From Gerris lacustris (taxonomy: Eukaryota; Arthropoda; Insecta; Hemiptera; Gerridae): DNA of 64,000 nucleotides. The position numbers and the translations under genes were made by a program. Below, in pieces: positions 44,187-55,149 of this stretch; positions within the stretch are counted from its first letter, which is position 1, and each line of letters starts with the position of its first letter. Below the pieces are notes generated by a model that had not been told where the DNA came from, searched no databases, and saw only the letters and a program-made list of their open reading frames with translations. The stretch is from contig OX578276.1 in assembly GCA_951217055.1 (NCBI GenBank), positions 11,595,930 through 11,659,929 of the forward strand, in the 5' to 3' direction.

Positions 44187-44655
44187 TGATTATCCGGGTT
44201 GAATGTCTTACCAATTAAAATGAGGTAAATGCTGCTTATAATTAATAGTTCCTCCCTCTTCCATTCTTCTTGTACAACATCATCTGGGTCCATCTCAGTC
44301 ATGGTACCCAACTCTTCTGGTGTTACTATCTGTACCCTGATGTACCCTATTGATGGCAGGAAGTCTTTGAAGCTATCATACATTGACCCCGCAACTCATC
44401 TTATCAGAGATATAAACGCCCCAAATAACACACTACTTTCCAGGTTGTTCATCTTTGTCATCATGGTAAAGAGAATTGCTAAACTAAGCTGGGTATCTTC
44501 TAGAGATAGCACACTAAAATCAAGTATAGGGATCATATCTAGTGGGAATAATCTCCCATCATTGGGTACGTATATTCTTGGGAGAGGAGCAGTACCTGTT
44601 TTATCAAGTGCTTTTACCTTGTTTATTTTCTTTTGATAACTCCTAATTTGATTTT
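44187..44655 (-). pseudogene. Virus nucleoprotein-like sequence, N-proximal segment
   Basis: Minus-strand frame from about 44,655 down to the shared NPDN codons at 44,187-44,200, with one in-frame stop near 44,398. It has the same composition and style as the adjacent plus-strand segment. The two are best explained as one ancient integrated viral gene split by an inversion of about 600 bp. BEL/Pao fragments flank it on both sides, a setting often reported for endogenous viral elements in insects. Viral identity rests on general character, not on a signature motif. Confidence 0.4.
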
Positions 44656-45220
44656 ATGTAATAGTGATACTAGCCATTTCACTTAAGACAATTCAAGATT
44701 TATATAATATCAAGATTATTGTTTCTCTTATTACTCTTTCTATACCTTTAAAAATGTCTATCACACTCTAGAACACTTTGATTTTTGAACTTATCGAGAA
44801 GAATATTCAATGATTTTAGGAAAATCATTCATTTTCTTAGGAAAATTATTCCTATAATAGACACAAAGAGTTGATTTCTTAGCCAACAATAAATCTTTGT
44901 GAATAAGAACTGAATGAACAAAACTATAAATCATAAATCCTAAATTAATGGTAACATATATCTAAACTAAAGTGTTATATGTTAAGGTAAACATGTTTTG
45001 TAATAATAAATACATAACTAGTAGTAACAAAGTAAATAACAAGTAACAATGTAACAGATAAACTTTCTTTGTAGGTTAGCCTAACATTTAACTAGATAAG
45101 GAAAATAAAGTAAATAAATAATAAATTAAAGGGTTAGTAAAATAAATAATAATGCATAAATGTTAGTTAAAAGATAATTGTATGTTTCAGGGCCATTGAG
45201 TGGTGGTCTCTGAATTAAAA
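44656..45220. other. AT-rich spacer, possible decayed LTR
   Basis: No coding frame. It lies directly downstream of a BEL/Pao C-terminus on the minus strand, where a 3' LTR would be expected, but no repeat partner was found. Confidence 0.35.
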
Positions 45221-45640
45221 TCAATTATCAGATTCCTTGTTGGGTATCAATAATACCAACTTATTAACGGGTCGCTTAAGAGGTCCTTTAGCAGTGCGTA
45301 CTGTTGCAACACGTACTACATTATCAGGACCAGGATGTACATCTGTAACCCTAGCAAGAGGCCATCGTAATCTGTCGGAATCGGCTCCCATAATCAGAAC
45401 CAAATCATTCTTCTGAATGTTCCGTTGAGGGGTTTGCCACTTGTTTCGGATATTCTGATCTCCAGCGTTTCCAGAACGACTGGGATCTCTGTTGGACCAA
45501 CTGCCAACGTCCAAGACGTCCTTCCTTTATACCTGTAAGGCAGTGTTCTGGAGGGGCGATTAAGGGTCCGCCAATCAACAGATGACCTGGGGTTAGGGCA
45601 TCTAGATCATGCACGTTTTTTTGTTAAAGGGCATAACGGT
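45221..45640 (-). pseudogene. BEL/Pao integrase C-terminus (DUF5641-type)
   Basis: Minus strand: LDALTPGHLLIGGPLIAPPE, LGRWQLVQQRSQSFWKRWRS, QRNIQKNDLVLIMGAD, LRWPLARVTDVHPGPDNVV and RPVNKLVLLIP before the stop at 45,221. This is the conserved domain that follows the integrase core in BEL/Pao pol. One frameshift occurs at about 45,430. It lies upstream, in reading direction, of the protease fragment at 43.5 kb, so the two cannot be consecutive parts of one intact copy. Confidence 0.85.
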
Positions 45641-45714
45641 TTTGAGTTTAGAATAGCTTCAATGCGTATAAGCAAAGTGGCTAGCTCTTCAAAGGTGAAA
45701 ACCCCTTCGCAAAA

Positions 45715-47385
45715 AAAAAATCTATAATAAAATGTTAATATTAGAGTGTTACAAAATGGTCACTTACTCTTTTATAACTATTGAGATCATAAAAAATTAA
45801 TAACTAAAAAACAAAATAGAAGAAATAATGTTGATTGATTGCTTTCAATTTTCATGGTATAAAAGAACCAAAAATTAAATATTTTATAAAAAAAAAATCT
45901 ATAACTAGGTGTGCAATGCAGTTATGTCTGCATGCAATATTGAGCTAAGCGTGCATTTTAATCTTAACCAATGAACATTTGTATTTATAAACAGCTGAAA
46001 TCGGATCAAAAACAGTAAAATCTCTATTTTAATTAAAAAGCATTTTTCCCAGTTTTTCTATTTTACCCCCTCTTAAATAAAAATATGATAAAAGTGAACA
46101 TAACAACAATAACTGTACTTTAAAGAGCTTTCCAACGACAAGCATCATGAAGGGCATATACTATTTTCACTTTTGTACCCCGTACCCCTGTGTACCATTT
46201 GAGATTTATACTTTCCTGTGGTTGGTCATTATGACCGTGCCGAATTTTGTGCGAATCGGTTCAGCCGTTCAGGAGGAAACTTTTGTACCCCGCACCCCGA
46301 ACCCCTGTGTACCAATTTGGACCATTTCAGATTTATACTTTCCTGTGGTTGGTCACTATGACTGTGCCGAAATTCGTGCGAATCGGTTCAGCCGTTCAGG
46401 AAGAAACTTTTGTACCCCGTACCCCTGTGTACCAATTTGGACCATTTCATAATTTATACCTTCCTGTGGTTAGTCACTATGACCGTGCCAAATTTTGTGC
46501 AGATCGGTTCAGCCGTTCAGGAGGAGTATGCGTCAGAAAAAATGCAAAGTGTAGTATAAGAGCTTCGCTTCGCTCAGCTCAATAAAATGTTCATATTAGA
46601 GTATTACAAAATGGTCACTCACTCTTTTCTCACATTCCTCACTCCTTTCGAGAGAGCATAATTGTTACTCTCTACAACAATTAAATTTATTAATTGAACA
46701 GTAAAAATTGACAAAAAAAACACAATATCAACTTCCACTTTGGGGCCAACTGGCTGATCTCTTCCTCTTTTTTCCATGATGGCACTTAAATCTCCTCGTT
46801 TTCGTCGTCTGCGTCGTTCACTTCGTCCTCACTTACTGTGGGGGAGAGCGTTGGCATTGCTGGGCGTTGCGGAGAATCACACACCGTCATGGGTAAATCC
46901 TCATCTTCGCCCGTACTCCCATCAGTGAGTGCTCCACTGCTACCTTGATCAGATGAGGTTCCACCTGATTCAAGGGATGACCGCCTTGTTACACTTCCAC
47001 CTAAAATAATCAAATAATAATATGCATGTTACACTTAGATACAAAATTAACAATATAATGTAATATATTTTGGTGAATATATAAATTTGGCATAAATAAA
47101 AGTTACTTTTTTTACTAATGGTTGAATATACATGACCTATTGTATAAATATTTAGTGCATGGATTACAATTTCAAAAAGCTCCTAGAATAGCTTTACAAA
47201 CAGATAATAGTACTGAAAGTTAAAAACAAAAAATAGTTACTTCCACCAGTTCTAAAAATGTAATCGTCTTCACCGTCAGAATCACCACCTTTAAATGAAT
47301 CCTCACCTTGGTCATCATTGATGCCAAAATAAGTCAATTTCATCCAACGTTTTCCCTTGAAGCCAATCTATTGGGACCAAACGTT
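45715..47385 (-). mobile_element. Internally deleted piggyBac copy (copy 1 family)
   Basis: The 5' part (47,385-46,640) holds a first exon with GEDSFKGGDSDGEDDYIF, an intron shared with 17.8-18.4 kb, and the acidic second exon SDQGSSGALTDGSTGEDED. The transposase core is missing. The 3' flank (45,755-45,900) matches 16,150-16,400. An unrelated minisatellite-bearing insert occupies about 45,905-46,580. The string ATTAGAGT(G/A)TTACAAAATGG occurs on both sides of that insert, at 45,735 and 46,592. Confidence 0.75.
46172..46525 (+). repeat. Three tandem ~115-bp minisatellite units
   Basis: Each unit runs from TTTTGTACCCCG(T/C)ACCCC through TTTATACTTTCCTGTGGTTG to CGGTTCAGCCGTTCAGGAGG. Units begin at about 46,172, 46,281 and 46,406. 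The block ends in AAGAGCTTCGCTTCGCTCAG, a hairpin-prone tail. The GAATCGGTTCAGCCGTTC string is common in arthropod repeats. Confidence 0.8.
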
Positions 47386-48210
47386 TTTTTTAAAAAAATG
47401 ACATAGTTATCTAGTTAAGAAAACATAGGGACGAAATCAGAACATTATATATTTTATTTTTGTAAATTAGTTCAAAATAAATGACTTTCAAACAAAAAAC
47501 ACATATAACTAGAAAGGTGGTTCCGCTGAGGTACCCCCATGCATCTAGGTAAAAGTCATTTTATTTAGACCCAGAACTTGGTCTGAGAAAACGTTTCTAA
47601 TTACTGGGCGCAACATTATTATTCAATAAACAAATTAAATTACTATTAACAAATGTATTTACTATAGGTTCTAAAAAAAATCAATGATCCAAGTAAATTA
47701 ACTCATTTTTTATCGCGTACCATATATAGCTTCTCCCTACCCAAGCGGAAGACTTTACACTGTAAAATTGACTTTTTAGCACATAAAAATACAATAAAAT
47801 AAAATAATTTAAATGTAATTAATTAATTAATACTATAAAATAACACTTACCAAAAAAAAAAGAGTCACTTTAATAAGTTTCTGTGTGTGAAACTGCTGAA
47901 ACAAACTCGAGGTGACGCGAACACAACAAAAGATGGCCGTCAAATGAGAGGTTGTAGAAGGTTAGTGGTTCCACACGGGTACCACTATGTCTATTTTTAG
48001 ATTTTCTGCGCATGGCAACTACCTATCGACTCTATATTTCGATTCTTTAGATCGATATATGAACTGTAGTACTTCGCACTCCTTTCTTAGGTAGAAAGAT
48101 TTATTTACAGAAGGGTGGTTCCGTACAGGGACCACCAAGCATTTGGAACATTACGTGTTTTTATAGGGCGAGCGTTAATGGGAAACAATTAACCGGAATT
48201 GACACTATCG
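47386..48210. other. Unassigned DNA with three 9-5-9 palindromes
   Basis: No coding frame. It contains GGTGGTTCC-5 nt-GGTACCCCC (47,516-47,538), AGTGGTTCC-5 nt-GGTACCACT (47,964-47,986) and GGTGGTTCC-5 nt-GGGACCACC (48,114-48,136). It lies downstream of the Penelope pseudogene in that gene's direction. Confidence 0.6.
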
Positions 48211-48214
48211 AGGT

Positions 48215-48854
48215 TATTAGTCACTTCTAAAAATTAATGAAGAGGGGTCCTTTTTATTAAATAACACCTTCAATGTTCGTCGCTTCTGCTCATCCGAATC
48301 TTAAGCTAACACTTCGACATCATTGAAATTAAATCTGTGATTTTGGTTAACAGCATGAAAAGCCAAAGCTGTAGAAGTAGTCTTCCGTGTCCGAATACTG
48401 TAGTCATGTTGTTAAACCCGTTCTTTTACCAAACTGGACCTCTCTCCATAATAAATCTGATCACAGTCCTGACAACTTATCGCTTACACCACATTAGACG
48501 GCAAGGGAATCGGTGTTTTGTCTTTTAATTTAGTAAAAAGCGAGCCATCCCTGTGTCTACTATAAAACGTCCATCGAATCTGAGGTATTTCTCTCCGTAA
48601 CATTCACTGATCCCTTGAGAAAGATCCTCGACGAACGGAAACTTGAAATAAGTGAGAGGACCATCCTCCACCGTCTGAACCCTCAGAATCTGATTGTAGT
48701 TGCGATGCCAACAACGATTAACAAGTTGAGCAGGGTATCCATTGTTTTTGAAAAACTCTTGTAACCTTTTCCTATTTTTGATGAGGAAACAAGGACTACT
48801 AATGTCAATCACTTTCTTCTCCAAATTTTGGACACAGTTTATCTTCTGAGACAT
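48215..48854 (-). pseudogene. Penelope-like element: RT C-terminus plus GIY-YIG endonuclease
   Basis: Minus strand from 48,854: LQEFFKNNGYPAQLVNRC, TYFKFPFVEDLSQGISEC, then in a second frame FTKLKDKTPIPLPSNVV, a stop, AISCQDCDQIYYGE (the GIY-type motif with its Cys pair), SLVKERV, a stop, HDYSIRTRKTTSTALAF and a tail ending KKDPSSLIFRSD. An RT thumb-like region followed by a GIY-YIG nuclease is the Penelope architecture; the nuclease nicks target DNA to prime reverse transcription. The RT catalytic domain is absent, and there are at least two stops or frameshifts. Confidence 0.82.
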
Positions 48855-49053
48855 TATATGAGAGGAATGAAAGTGTAATAATCTCCTAGAACTAGTCGGT
48901 TTGATATACCAGTCTGCTAGTAATGAATTATTAGGACCTTCATTAATATCAAGAAATTATAAACTACCATTATTTTCCAACTCCATTGTGAACTTAGCCT
49001 TGGATGAAATAAATTAAAATTACCCAAAATCAACTGCTCATCACCTTTTTTAA

Positions 49054-49056
<3 letters not shown>

Positions 49057-49136
<80 letters not shown>
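49057..49136. repeat. (AT)40 microsatellite
   Basis: Eighty bases of uninterrupted AT dinucleotides followed by imperfect ATATGTTATT units to about 49,190. Confidence 0.97.
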
Positions 49137-49139
<3 letters not shown>

Positions 49140-49329
49140 ATTATATATGTTATTATATATGTAATTATTGTAATTATATATATAAGTGAAATCATATATA
49201 CATATTTATATGTATTCGTAGGTTTTGGATGTTGACTTATACCACTCTGCCTTTAAACCATTCATGTATAAACATAGTCTCGGTTATAATTTGCTTGCAT
49301 TTTAAGTAAATATACATTTTAATAATGAC

Positions 49330-49675
49330 ATGGCAAAATTAAAAACAGATTCCAACACTCAATAATAGTTTTGGCTTCTTCTTTCACTCCAGGAAGGTGA
49401 GTAATGATATGTCGTTTTTTGGTTCTAACATTAGTTCGGGGACATATTTTTGCCCAGGTCGTAATTTAATCCTTTCCTAAGTAGTACGTATCATCTATTG
49501 AATCGAAGTCTATAGAATGAGTCCAAATTCTCCGATTCCTCAGTGTATGAATTATGCTAAGTATATTCTGTTTCTGCGTCGGATTCGGTGCAGAAATTGT
49601 TTTGATCTTGATCGTCTAAAATAATACTTTTGTTCGGTAGTAACCAATTAGGAATCTCTAAAACATAAAAATATA
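49330..49675 (-). pseudogene. piggyBac transposase N-terminal fragment
   Basis: Minus strand: an acidic ILDDQDQNNFCTESDAETEY, then RIWTHSIDFDSIDDTYYL, and after a stop TTWAKICPRTNVRTKKRHII followed by THLPGVKEEAKTIIECWNLF. The last block is the conserved 'THLPG-K-A-ECW-LF' start of the piggyBac DDE domain. No downstream exons were found; the next DNA is the AT microsatellite region. Confidence 0.75.
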
Positions 49676-50526
49676 TACTCTAATACATTGACGAATAAAG
49701 CCTATTTCTTCCTAAGTTTGGAGGGTTAAAAAAAAAATAAAAAAATGTTAGAAATTGATAGAAAAGTGTAAAAAAAATTAAAATATATTAATTATCTTCC
49801 GTTTTTTGCATCCCCTGAAAGTGATCGTAACGCTAACACAACTATCCCGCGACTTATTTTAGTGTTTATAATAAAATAAAAATTTAATAAATTATAAGTT
49901 TAATAAATCACTAGATGCATAGAAACACTAAAATTCGGATGTGAGTATAAAAATATTCAATAAAATCATTACAAATAAAGTCTAACACGGTTACTCGCGC
50001 AGTGAGGGTTATGCTTACGGAGATAAGGTGGTGTTGCGGAACACCTCAAAGATACGCTAAACCTTGTCCAATCAAGATACCCTACTTTGTACTATAAAGT
50101 ACAAAAAACTCAGCTATATAAGAAGCCAGTCTTCTTCGACCCCATTTTGTAATATGTTTAGGAGATTAATAAAAAAATAAGCAAAAGGCTCATAGTGCGA
50201 GTGAAGGCGGATTAATTTATGTTTTCCCTCCTTTGATTTTAAATAATTTTGCATTCTAATTTGGTTCTTTTTGAAAGCCTATTTGAGATCACATTTTTCC
50301 ATTTTTTAGTCCGTTCAATAATAAAAAAATAAAAAATACATACTATTTAATTTTTATACTAATTACTATTGCATAAAGTATAAATCACATGATTTATGTT
50401 AGGAATTAAAACTCTCACTCCCAATCCAACTCTCAGCTCTTATCCTCTAAACCAAGTTAGGTTAAAATAAGTATATACCTACTGTAAATTAAAAATATAA
50501 CGTATTTAATATAACTATAAAATTTA
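49676..50526. other. No gene seen
   Basis: A/T-rich with scattered GC-richer patches (49,980-50,150); no coding frame recognised. Confidence 0.5.
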
Positions 50527-50910
50527 TTATGTTAATTTTGGATCCTTTTAGGGTAATAAAATCGTACTCAGATTTTTACTTTCCGTGGCAACGTTTCGGC
50601 ATTCCCTGCCATTATCAAGCCTTCTCTTTGGCTATTGTGAGGATCGTTAGTAAAACATGAAGATAAAATTATTTGAAACAAAATATGTTCCAAGTCAAAA
50701 CAATAATTAATAACAAGTCGCACATCTCCTCTCTAGCCATCTTTAACCAGAACCATACGAAATTGCACTAATATAACAAAACAAACTAAAAATTAATTTA
50801 ACAAAGACTAGAGAAGGCTTGATAATGGCAGGGAATGCCGAAACGTTGCCACGGAAAGTAAAAATCTGAGTACGATTTTATTACCCTAAAAGGATCCAAA
50901 ATTAACATAA
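50527..50910. repeat. Perfect 101-bp inverted repeat, Penelope-like
   Basis: 50,527-50,627 and 50,810-50,910 are exact inverse copies separated by 182 bp. Each arm contains TTGATAATGGCA-GGGAA-TGCCGAAACGTTG, a stem-loop followed by GAAAC like those at 740 and 36,880. There is no coding capacity. Confidence 0.93.
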
Positions 50911-51159
50911 AAGATTAAAAAGGGTGCAACTTAAAGCAAATATATAAAATTTATTAAATTAAAATTATATGAATCAGTAGTATCAGTATGTATAGGGCCT
51001 CACACACACAAAATGTAACATGTTTTTTTTTTAATTGTCTGATTTGTTCCTCGAGAGGTGCGAGATCCTTTGCAGTGTCAGTCATAAGTTTCTTTTTTTC
51101 AAGCACTTTGTCAAGGGTATATAGCTTCCTCTTCTCTCCATCGCTTTTTATTCAGCATC

Positions 51160-52560
51160 CAGCTTTCATCGCTGATCTGCATTTCTCATACACAGAATAG
51201 CTTCTTTGGAGATGGTGAATTTACTTAAGCCAGCAGAATCCATTACACTGTCGTAAATTAGACGTTGGGCAATCAGAGATTCTTCTTGGAGGTTTTCCAC
51301 TATCACGTCTCCATTTACAGAAAAGCCTCTCTCAAGAATGGCATTTTCATGAGAAAGTGGAAGGTAGTATCTGTAAAGCTGCCTTAGATGTTGTCCACTC
51401 CTTTCTTCACACATCTTGTTCCAAAATGAATCAAACGTTATTTTCCGGCTGTATTGTTTCCATGCCTCGTCAAAAAGAGCACGGAATTTTCCGTCAGTTG
51501 TTTACACAATTAGTAGCAGAGATTATGTTTGATCCTTCTAAGATTTCATCGATCTTTTCACCTTCTCTTTGAAGCTACAATTTGTTTGGGATCAATAAAT
51601 GTCAAAGCTTCTGTTAGAGAGTGCTTGAGCAGACTTTTTTCAAAAAGTTTTGCTACATCAGTAGTTAGGCATGTTACTTTCTTGCCTAATATGAAGGATA
51701 TCTAAGTCCTTTGCCTGAGAATACTTTCTTGCCTAATATGAAGGATATCTAAGTCCTTTGCCTGAGAATACTTTCGCGGAGCACTTAGTCGCATACCTGA
51801 GGTCAATGTATTGGGCAGACTTTAAGTTGTCAGATTTGTTCAAGTTGAAATTTATTGATTGTAGAGGATGGCTGCTAATTATTATTTCCTCGGCCATCAG
51901 ATCTCCATAGATAATTAGAGCCATAGGAGCATTTCATTGAAACTGTCTTAAAAAAGGCTCGATATCCTCAGCAAGTGATACGAAAAAGGCAAGTTTTGCA
52001 GAAAGAAGCTTAACTTCTACAACTTTTTCCACCTTCTTGAAGCTATTTGATGATTGTGTTGGTTTTTTACTGCTGTCATTTTTCATATGTTCCACATAGA
52101 TCTTCAAACTGTCCAACAAATCAAGTATTCGCGATTGGTTGGCGAAGTCCTCAATCCACCTAATGCTGCAAAATTTGTGGAGAAGTTGAGGATTTAGGTA
52201 ATTGAATGTAGGATACTCGTCGACTGGGGCTATCTTAGGAGAGATAGTTCCATACTTTCATAAATTCTAAATTCAATAAGATTCCATCCAGTCTTTTTAA
52301 TTCCTGTCTTAAAAGCTATATTTAAATCTTGGAGTCCACAACTACTTATGCCCAAAAATTTGTGGCTGTCATTACTTTCTTCCTTTTTTTTATTTCTTTC
52401 TTCAGCATTCTTAATAGTTTAATGCTGACAATAGGCCCATCTATCTTTCTCCAATCTAATCCTTTCAAGCCTTCTTTAAGTGCATATAACAGGTCCACGG
52501 CCGTTGTCTTTGTCAAAAATATCGAGGGCTACATGTGGCACTCACTTCTACAACGAACAT
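51160..52560 (-). pseudogene. hAT-like transposase, C-terminal part
   Basis: Minus-strand pieces in order: TTAVDLLYALKEGLKGLDW, KMDGPIVSIKLLRMLKKE, AFKTGIKKTGWNLIEF, LDSLKIYVEHMKNDSSKK, LLSAKLAFFVSLAEDIEPFL, APMALIIYGDLMAEEIII, and finally YYLPLSHENAILERGFSVNG then VIVENLQEESLIAQRLIYD. The last block is the conserved C-terminal 'SHxNAxxERGFS' region of a hAT-related family. Frames change several times. One break comes from a 47-bp tandem duplication at 51,676-51,769. It could belong with the N-terminal piece at 53 kb. Confidence 0.72.
51676..51769 (+). repeat. Exact 47-bp tandem duplication in hAT coding sequence
   Basis: ACTTTCTTGCCTAATATGAA and the following 27 bases occur twice head to tail (51,676-51,722 and 51,723-51,769). 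Forty-seven is not a multiple of three, so it shifts the reading frame. Confidence 0.95.
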
Positions 52561-52984
52561 TAATAAAATAAAAAAAAACACAAGGTTAAGTTTGGTCAAA
52601 TACCTTCTACTTGTCAAAAGAGAAATATAGCCTGTACAATTTAGACATACATAAATTACAAATAAACTAACAAAGAAATTAATTACCTTGTTCTTTATAG
52701 AACAGAAAAATTTACATAAGGGTTTCAAAATAAATTAAATAAAGTTCTTACCAGACTAAAGAAATTTGACAATGGTTTCGAAAGAGAAAATTTGAAATAT
52801 AAAAAATAGTCAGAATAATATAAGTACTGGACGCCAGTCAGACTTATCTGACGACAAACAAACAGAATTTTCATACGTTAATACTGAACAACAAATTGAT
52901 ATCTTTCTATCCCAATGGGTGTAAAAGGCTTAAGTGAGTATCGCAAATTGCGGTTAGCTCAGATATTGGATTCGAGAATAACTA
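52561..52984. other. AT-rich DNA between hAT pieces
   Basis: No coding frame fits the hAT family here; the middle of the transposase seems to be deleted or replaced. Confidence 0.5.
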
Positions 52985-53735
52985 AATTATTTACTTAAAA
53001 GTCCACGCAAGCAGTTTATTATGGAAGGTATGTTCATTGAGTCACTCTGGACCAGGTTTAATGTATGAGCGGCACAATGAACATAAGTAGCCTTTGGATA
53101 CAGTTCCTGAATTCGTTTGTGTACACCACTAATGATCCCACTAAAGGATGCACAGCCATCATAGCCTTGAATAATCATTTTGTCCATATTCAATCCTAAA
53201 CTGTTGCAAATTTGTAAAATTACCTTGGAAATATTTTGGTTGTTAATTTTGTCTATCGAATCTTTCCATTTTTTAAATGATAATGCAACTAGGGTACCAA
53301 TATTTTGATTCGATCCTTTTCCTACAAACGACACACACTACTTACAATATGCCCCATCTTTGGTCTTAGAGTAAGCCAGCTAGGACCATTTATTTAGCCA
53401 ACCTTTTTGAAATTTGAGCTTTTTCTGTTTGAAATAAATCGTCAGAAACAAACAGATCGTTAATGATTTTATGTTTCAACTCAAATAATTGCCCTGGATT
53501 TAAAACCTTTTCATTTGAAAAAAAGGGCGTCTGAAATTGTGCCTATATCTAGATAAGAATTGCTTATGCTTACTTTCAATGCATCCATTTGACATAAAGA
53601 GCAGCCAGCAACATTTTCCTCTGTAGTTGCAGGCGCAGGCGATTCACCAACAACACAAACTTGATCAGTCTTACCACATTTTCTTTATTCTTTTTTTTAA
53701 AAAAATGATCTATTGTCTGCCTCTTCATAGCAATA
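52985..53735 (-). pseudogene. hAT transposase (DUF4371), N-terminal part
   Basis: Minus-strand ATG near 53,732 opens MKRQTIDHFFKKKNKEN, the usual short basic start of this group. Then come VGESPAPATTEENVAGCSLC, LNPGQLFELKHKIINDLF, TEKAQISKRLAK followed by a stop, GKGSNQNIGTLVALSFKKW, DKMIIQGYDGCASFSGII (second acid region) and ATYVHCAAHTLNLV, ending at INCLRGLLSK. The QGYDG and HCAAHTLNL blocks are diagnostic. Frameshifts occur at about 53,690 and 53,530, and there are stops near 53,330-53,390. Upstream, ACAACATAACCGACGAATC at 53,893 may belong to its terminus. Confidence 0.82.
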
Positions 53736-54078
53736 TCTCAACAAAAACAACAACGGCAACTATGGCTACGTGTATACGTACACACTACAATAAAAGAGTG
53801 TAAATTACTTCCAAGATCACACAATAACATTTACAATACAACAACTTCTTAGTATGAATACTAAGACTAGTATGTGAATACTACAATACAACAACATAAC
53901 CGACGAATCTACTGATCAATTGACATGCTCACCCGAACTATTTTTTTCATTCATTTTATATTTTTTCTGTTTCGATATTTTAGGTTGTAGGAGAGTATGT
54001 ATCTTCTGAAACTGTTCTTCAGACATTCGAAAAACCTATCTTCAAATAAATGAATAGATTGTTTTTATTTTCACTATA
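53736..54078. other. hAT 5' flank, no gene
   Basis: Contains the near-palindrome TACGTGTATACGTACAC at about 53,766 and AT-rich DNA. No terminus could be fixed. Confidence 0.4.
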
Positions 54079-54660
<582 letters not shown>

Positions 54661-54714
54661 ATAATTTTTATATATATATGAATGAACACGAGTTCACTGT
54701 TGTAACACGAGTTG

Positions 54715-54918
54715 TATTATACTCCGTGAAGGACGGCGGAAAACCTGTCCGGCGGACGGTCCTCCTTTTGTGTGACCAGGATAATGCAAAATAACAGCCC
54801 ACTGAGTCCGCCGCGGACCAAATACCTGTCCGCGGCGGACAGTCCGCTTTCTGTGTGGCCACCCTGTCCGCGTAGGACGGCGGACAACCTGTCCGCTTCC
54901 TGTGTGGCCGGGCCTTTA
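54715..54918. repeat. CTGTCCGC/GCGGACAG repeat cluster, MITE-like
   Basis: Repeats of CTGTCCGC, GGCGGACA and the string CT(T/C)CTGTGTGGCC occur in both orientations and end in GTGGCCGGGCC. On the minus strand it begins GGCCCGGCCACACAGGAAGC, a terminus style seen in PIF/Harbinger-like MITEs. The opposite terminus and target duplication are not clear. Confidence 0.55.
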
Positions 54919-55102
54919 ATGTTTTGCGGATATCTTCCGCTATTTCTGGAGTTTTAATTGATTGAGCAATTTTAAATTCGTATATTAAAGATTCTTTGAT
55001 GTTGGTCATGTCTTTCGTAGTTGATAGGTGGGGACCGTAAGTCATTCATAATCGTGTATGTGTTTACACATGTTATATGTAATGGAACAATCTATACATG
55101 AG

Positions 55103-55147
55103 CATTGAAAAGCATGAATACATAATATGTATTCATGCTTTTCAATG
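55103..55147. repeat. 45-bp palindrome with 22-bp perfect arms
   Basis: CATTGAAAAGCATGAATACA plus TA pairs perfectly with its inverse around a single central A. The inner half (ATATGTATTCATGC) recurs as a direct copy at about 55,182. Confidence 0.93.
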
Positions 55148-55149
55148 TG

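Noticed and set aside
46147..46585. Overlapping plus-strand frames of about 100 aa
   Set aside because: They are translations of the three 115-bp tandem units; the repeats in the protein simply mirror the DNA.
48917..49195. Minus-strand frame with a long Tyr-Ile repeat
   Set aside because: It is the AT microsatellite read in frame; the same applies to frames at 54,019-54,335.
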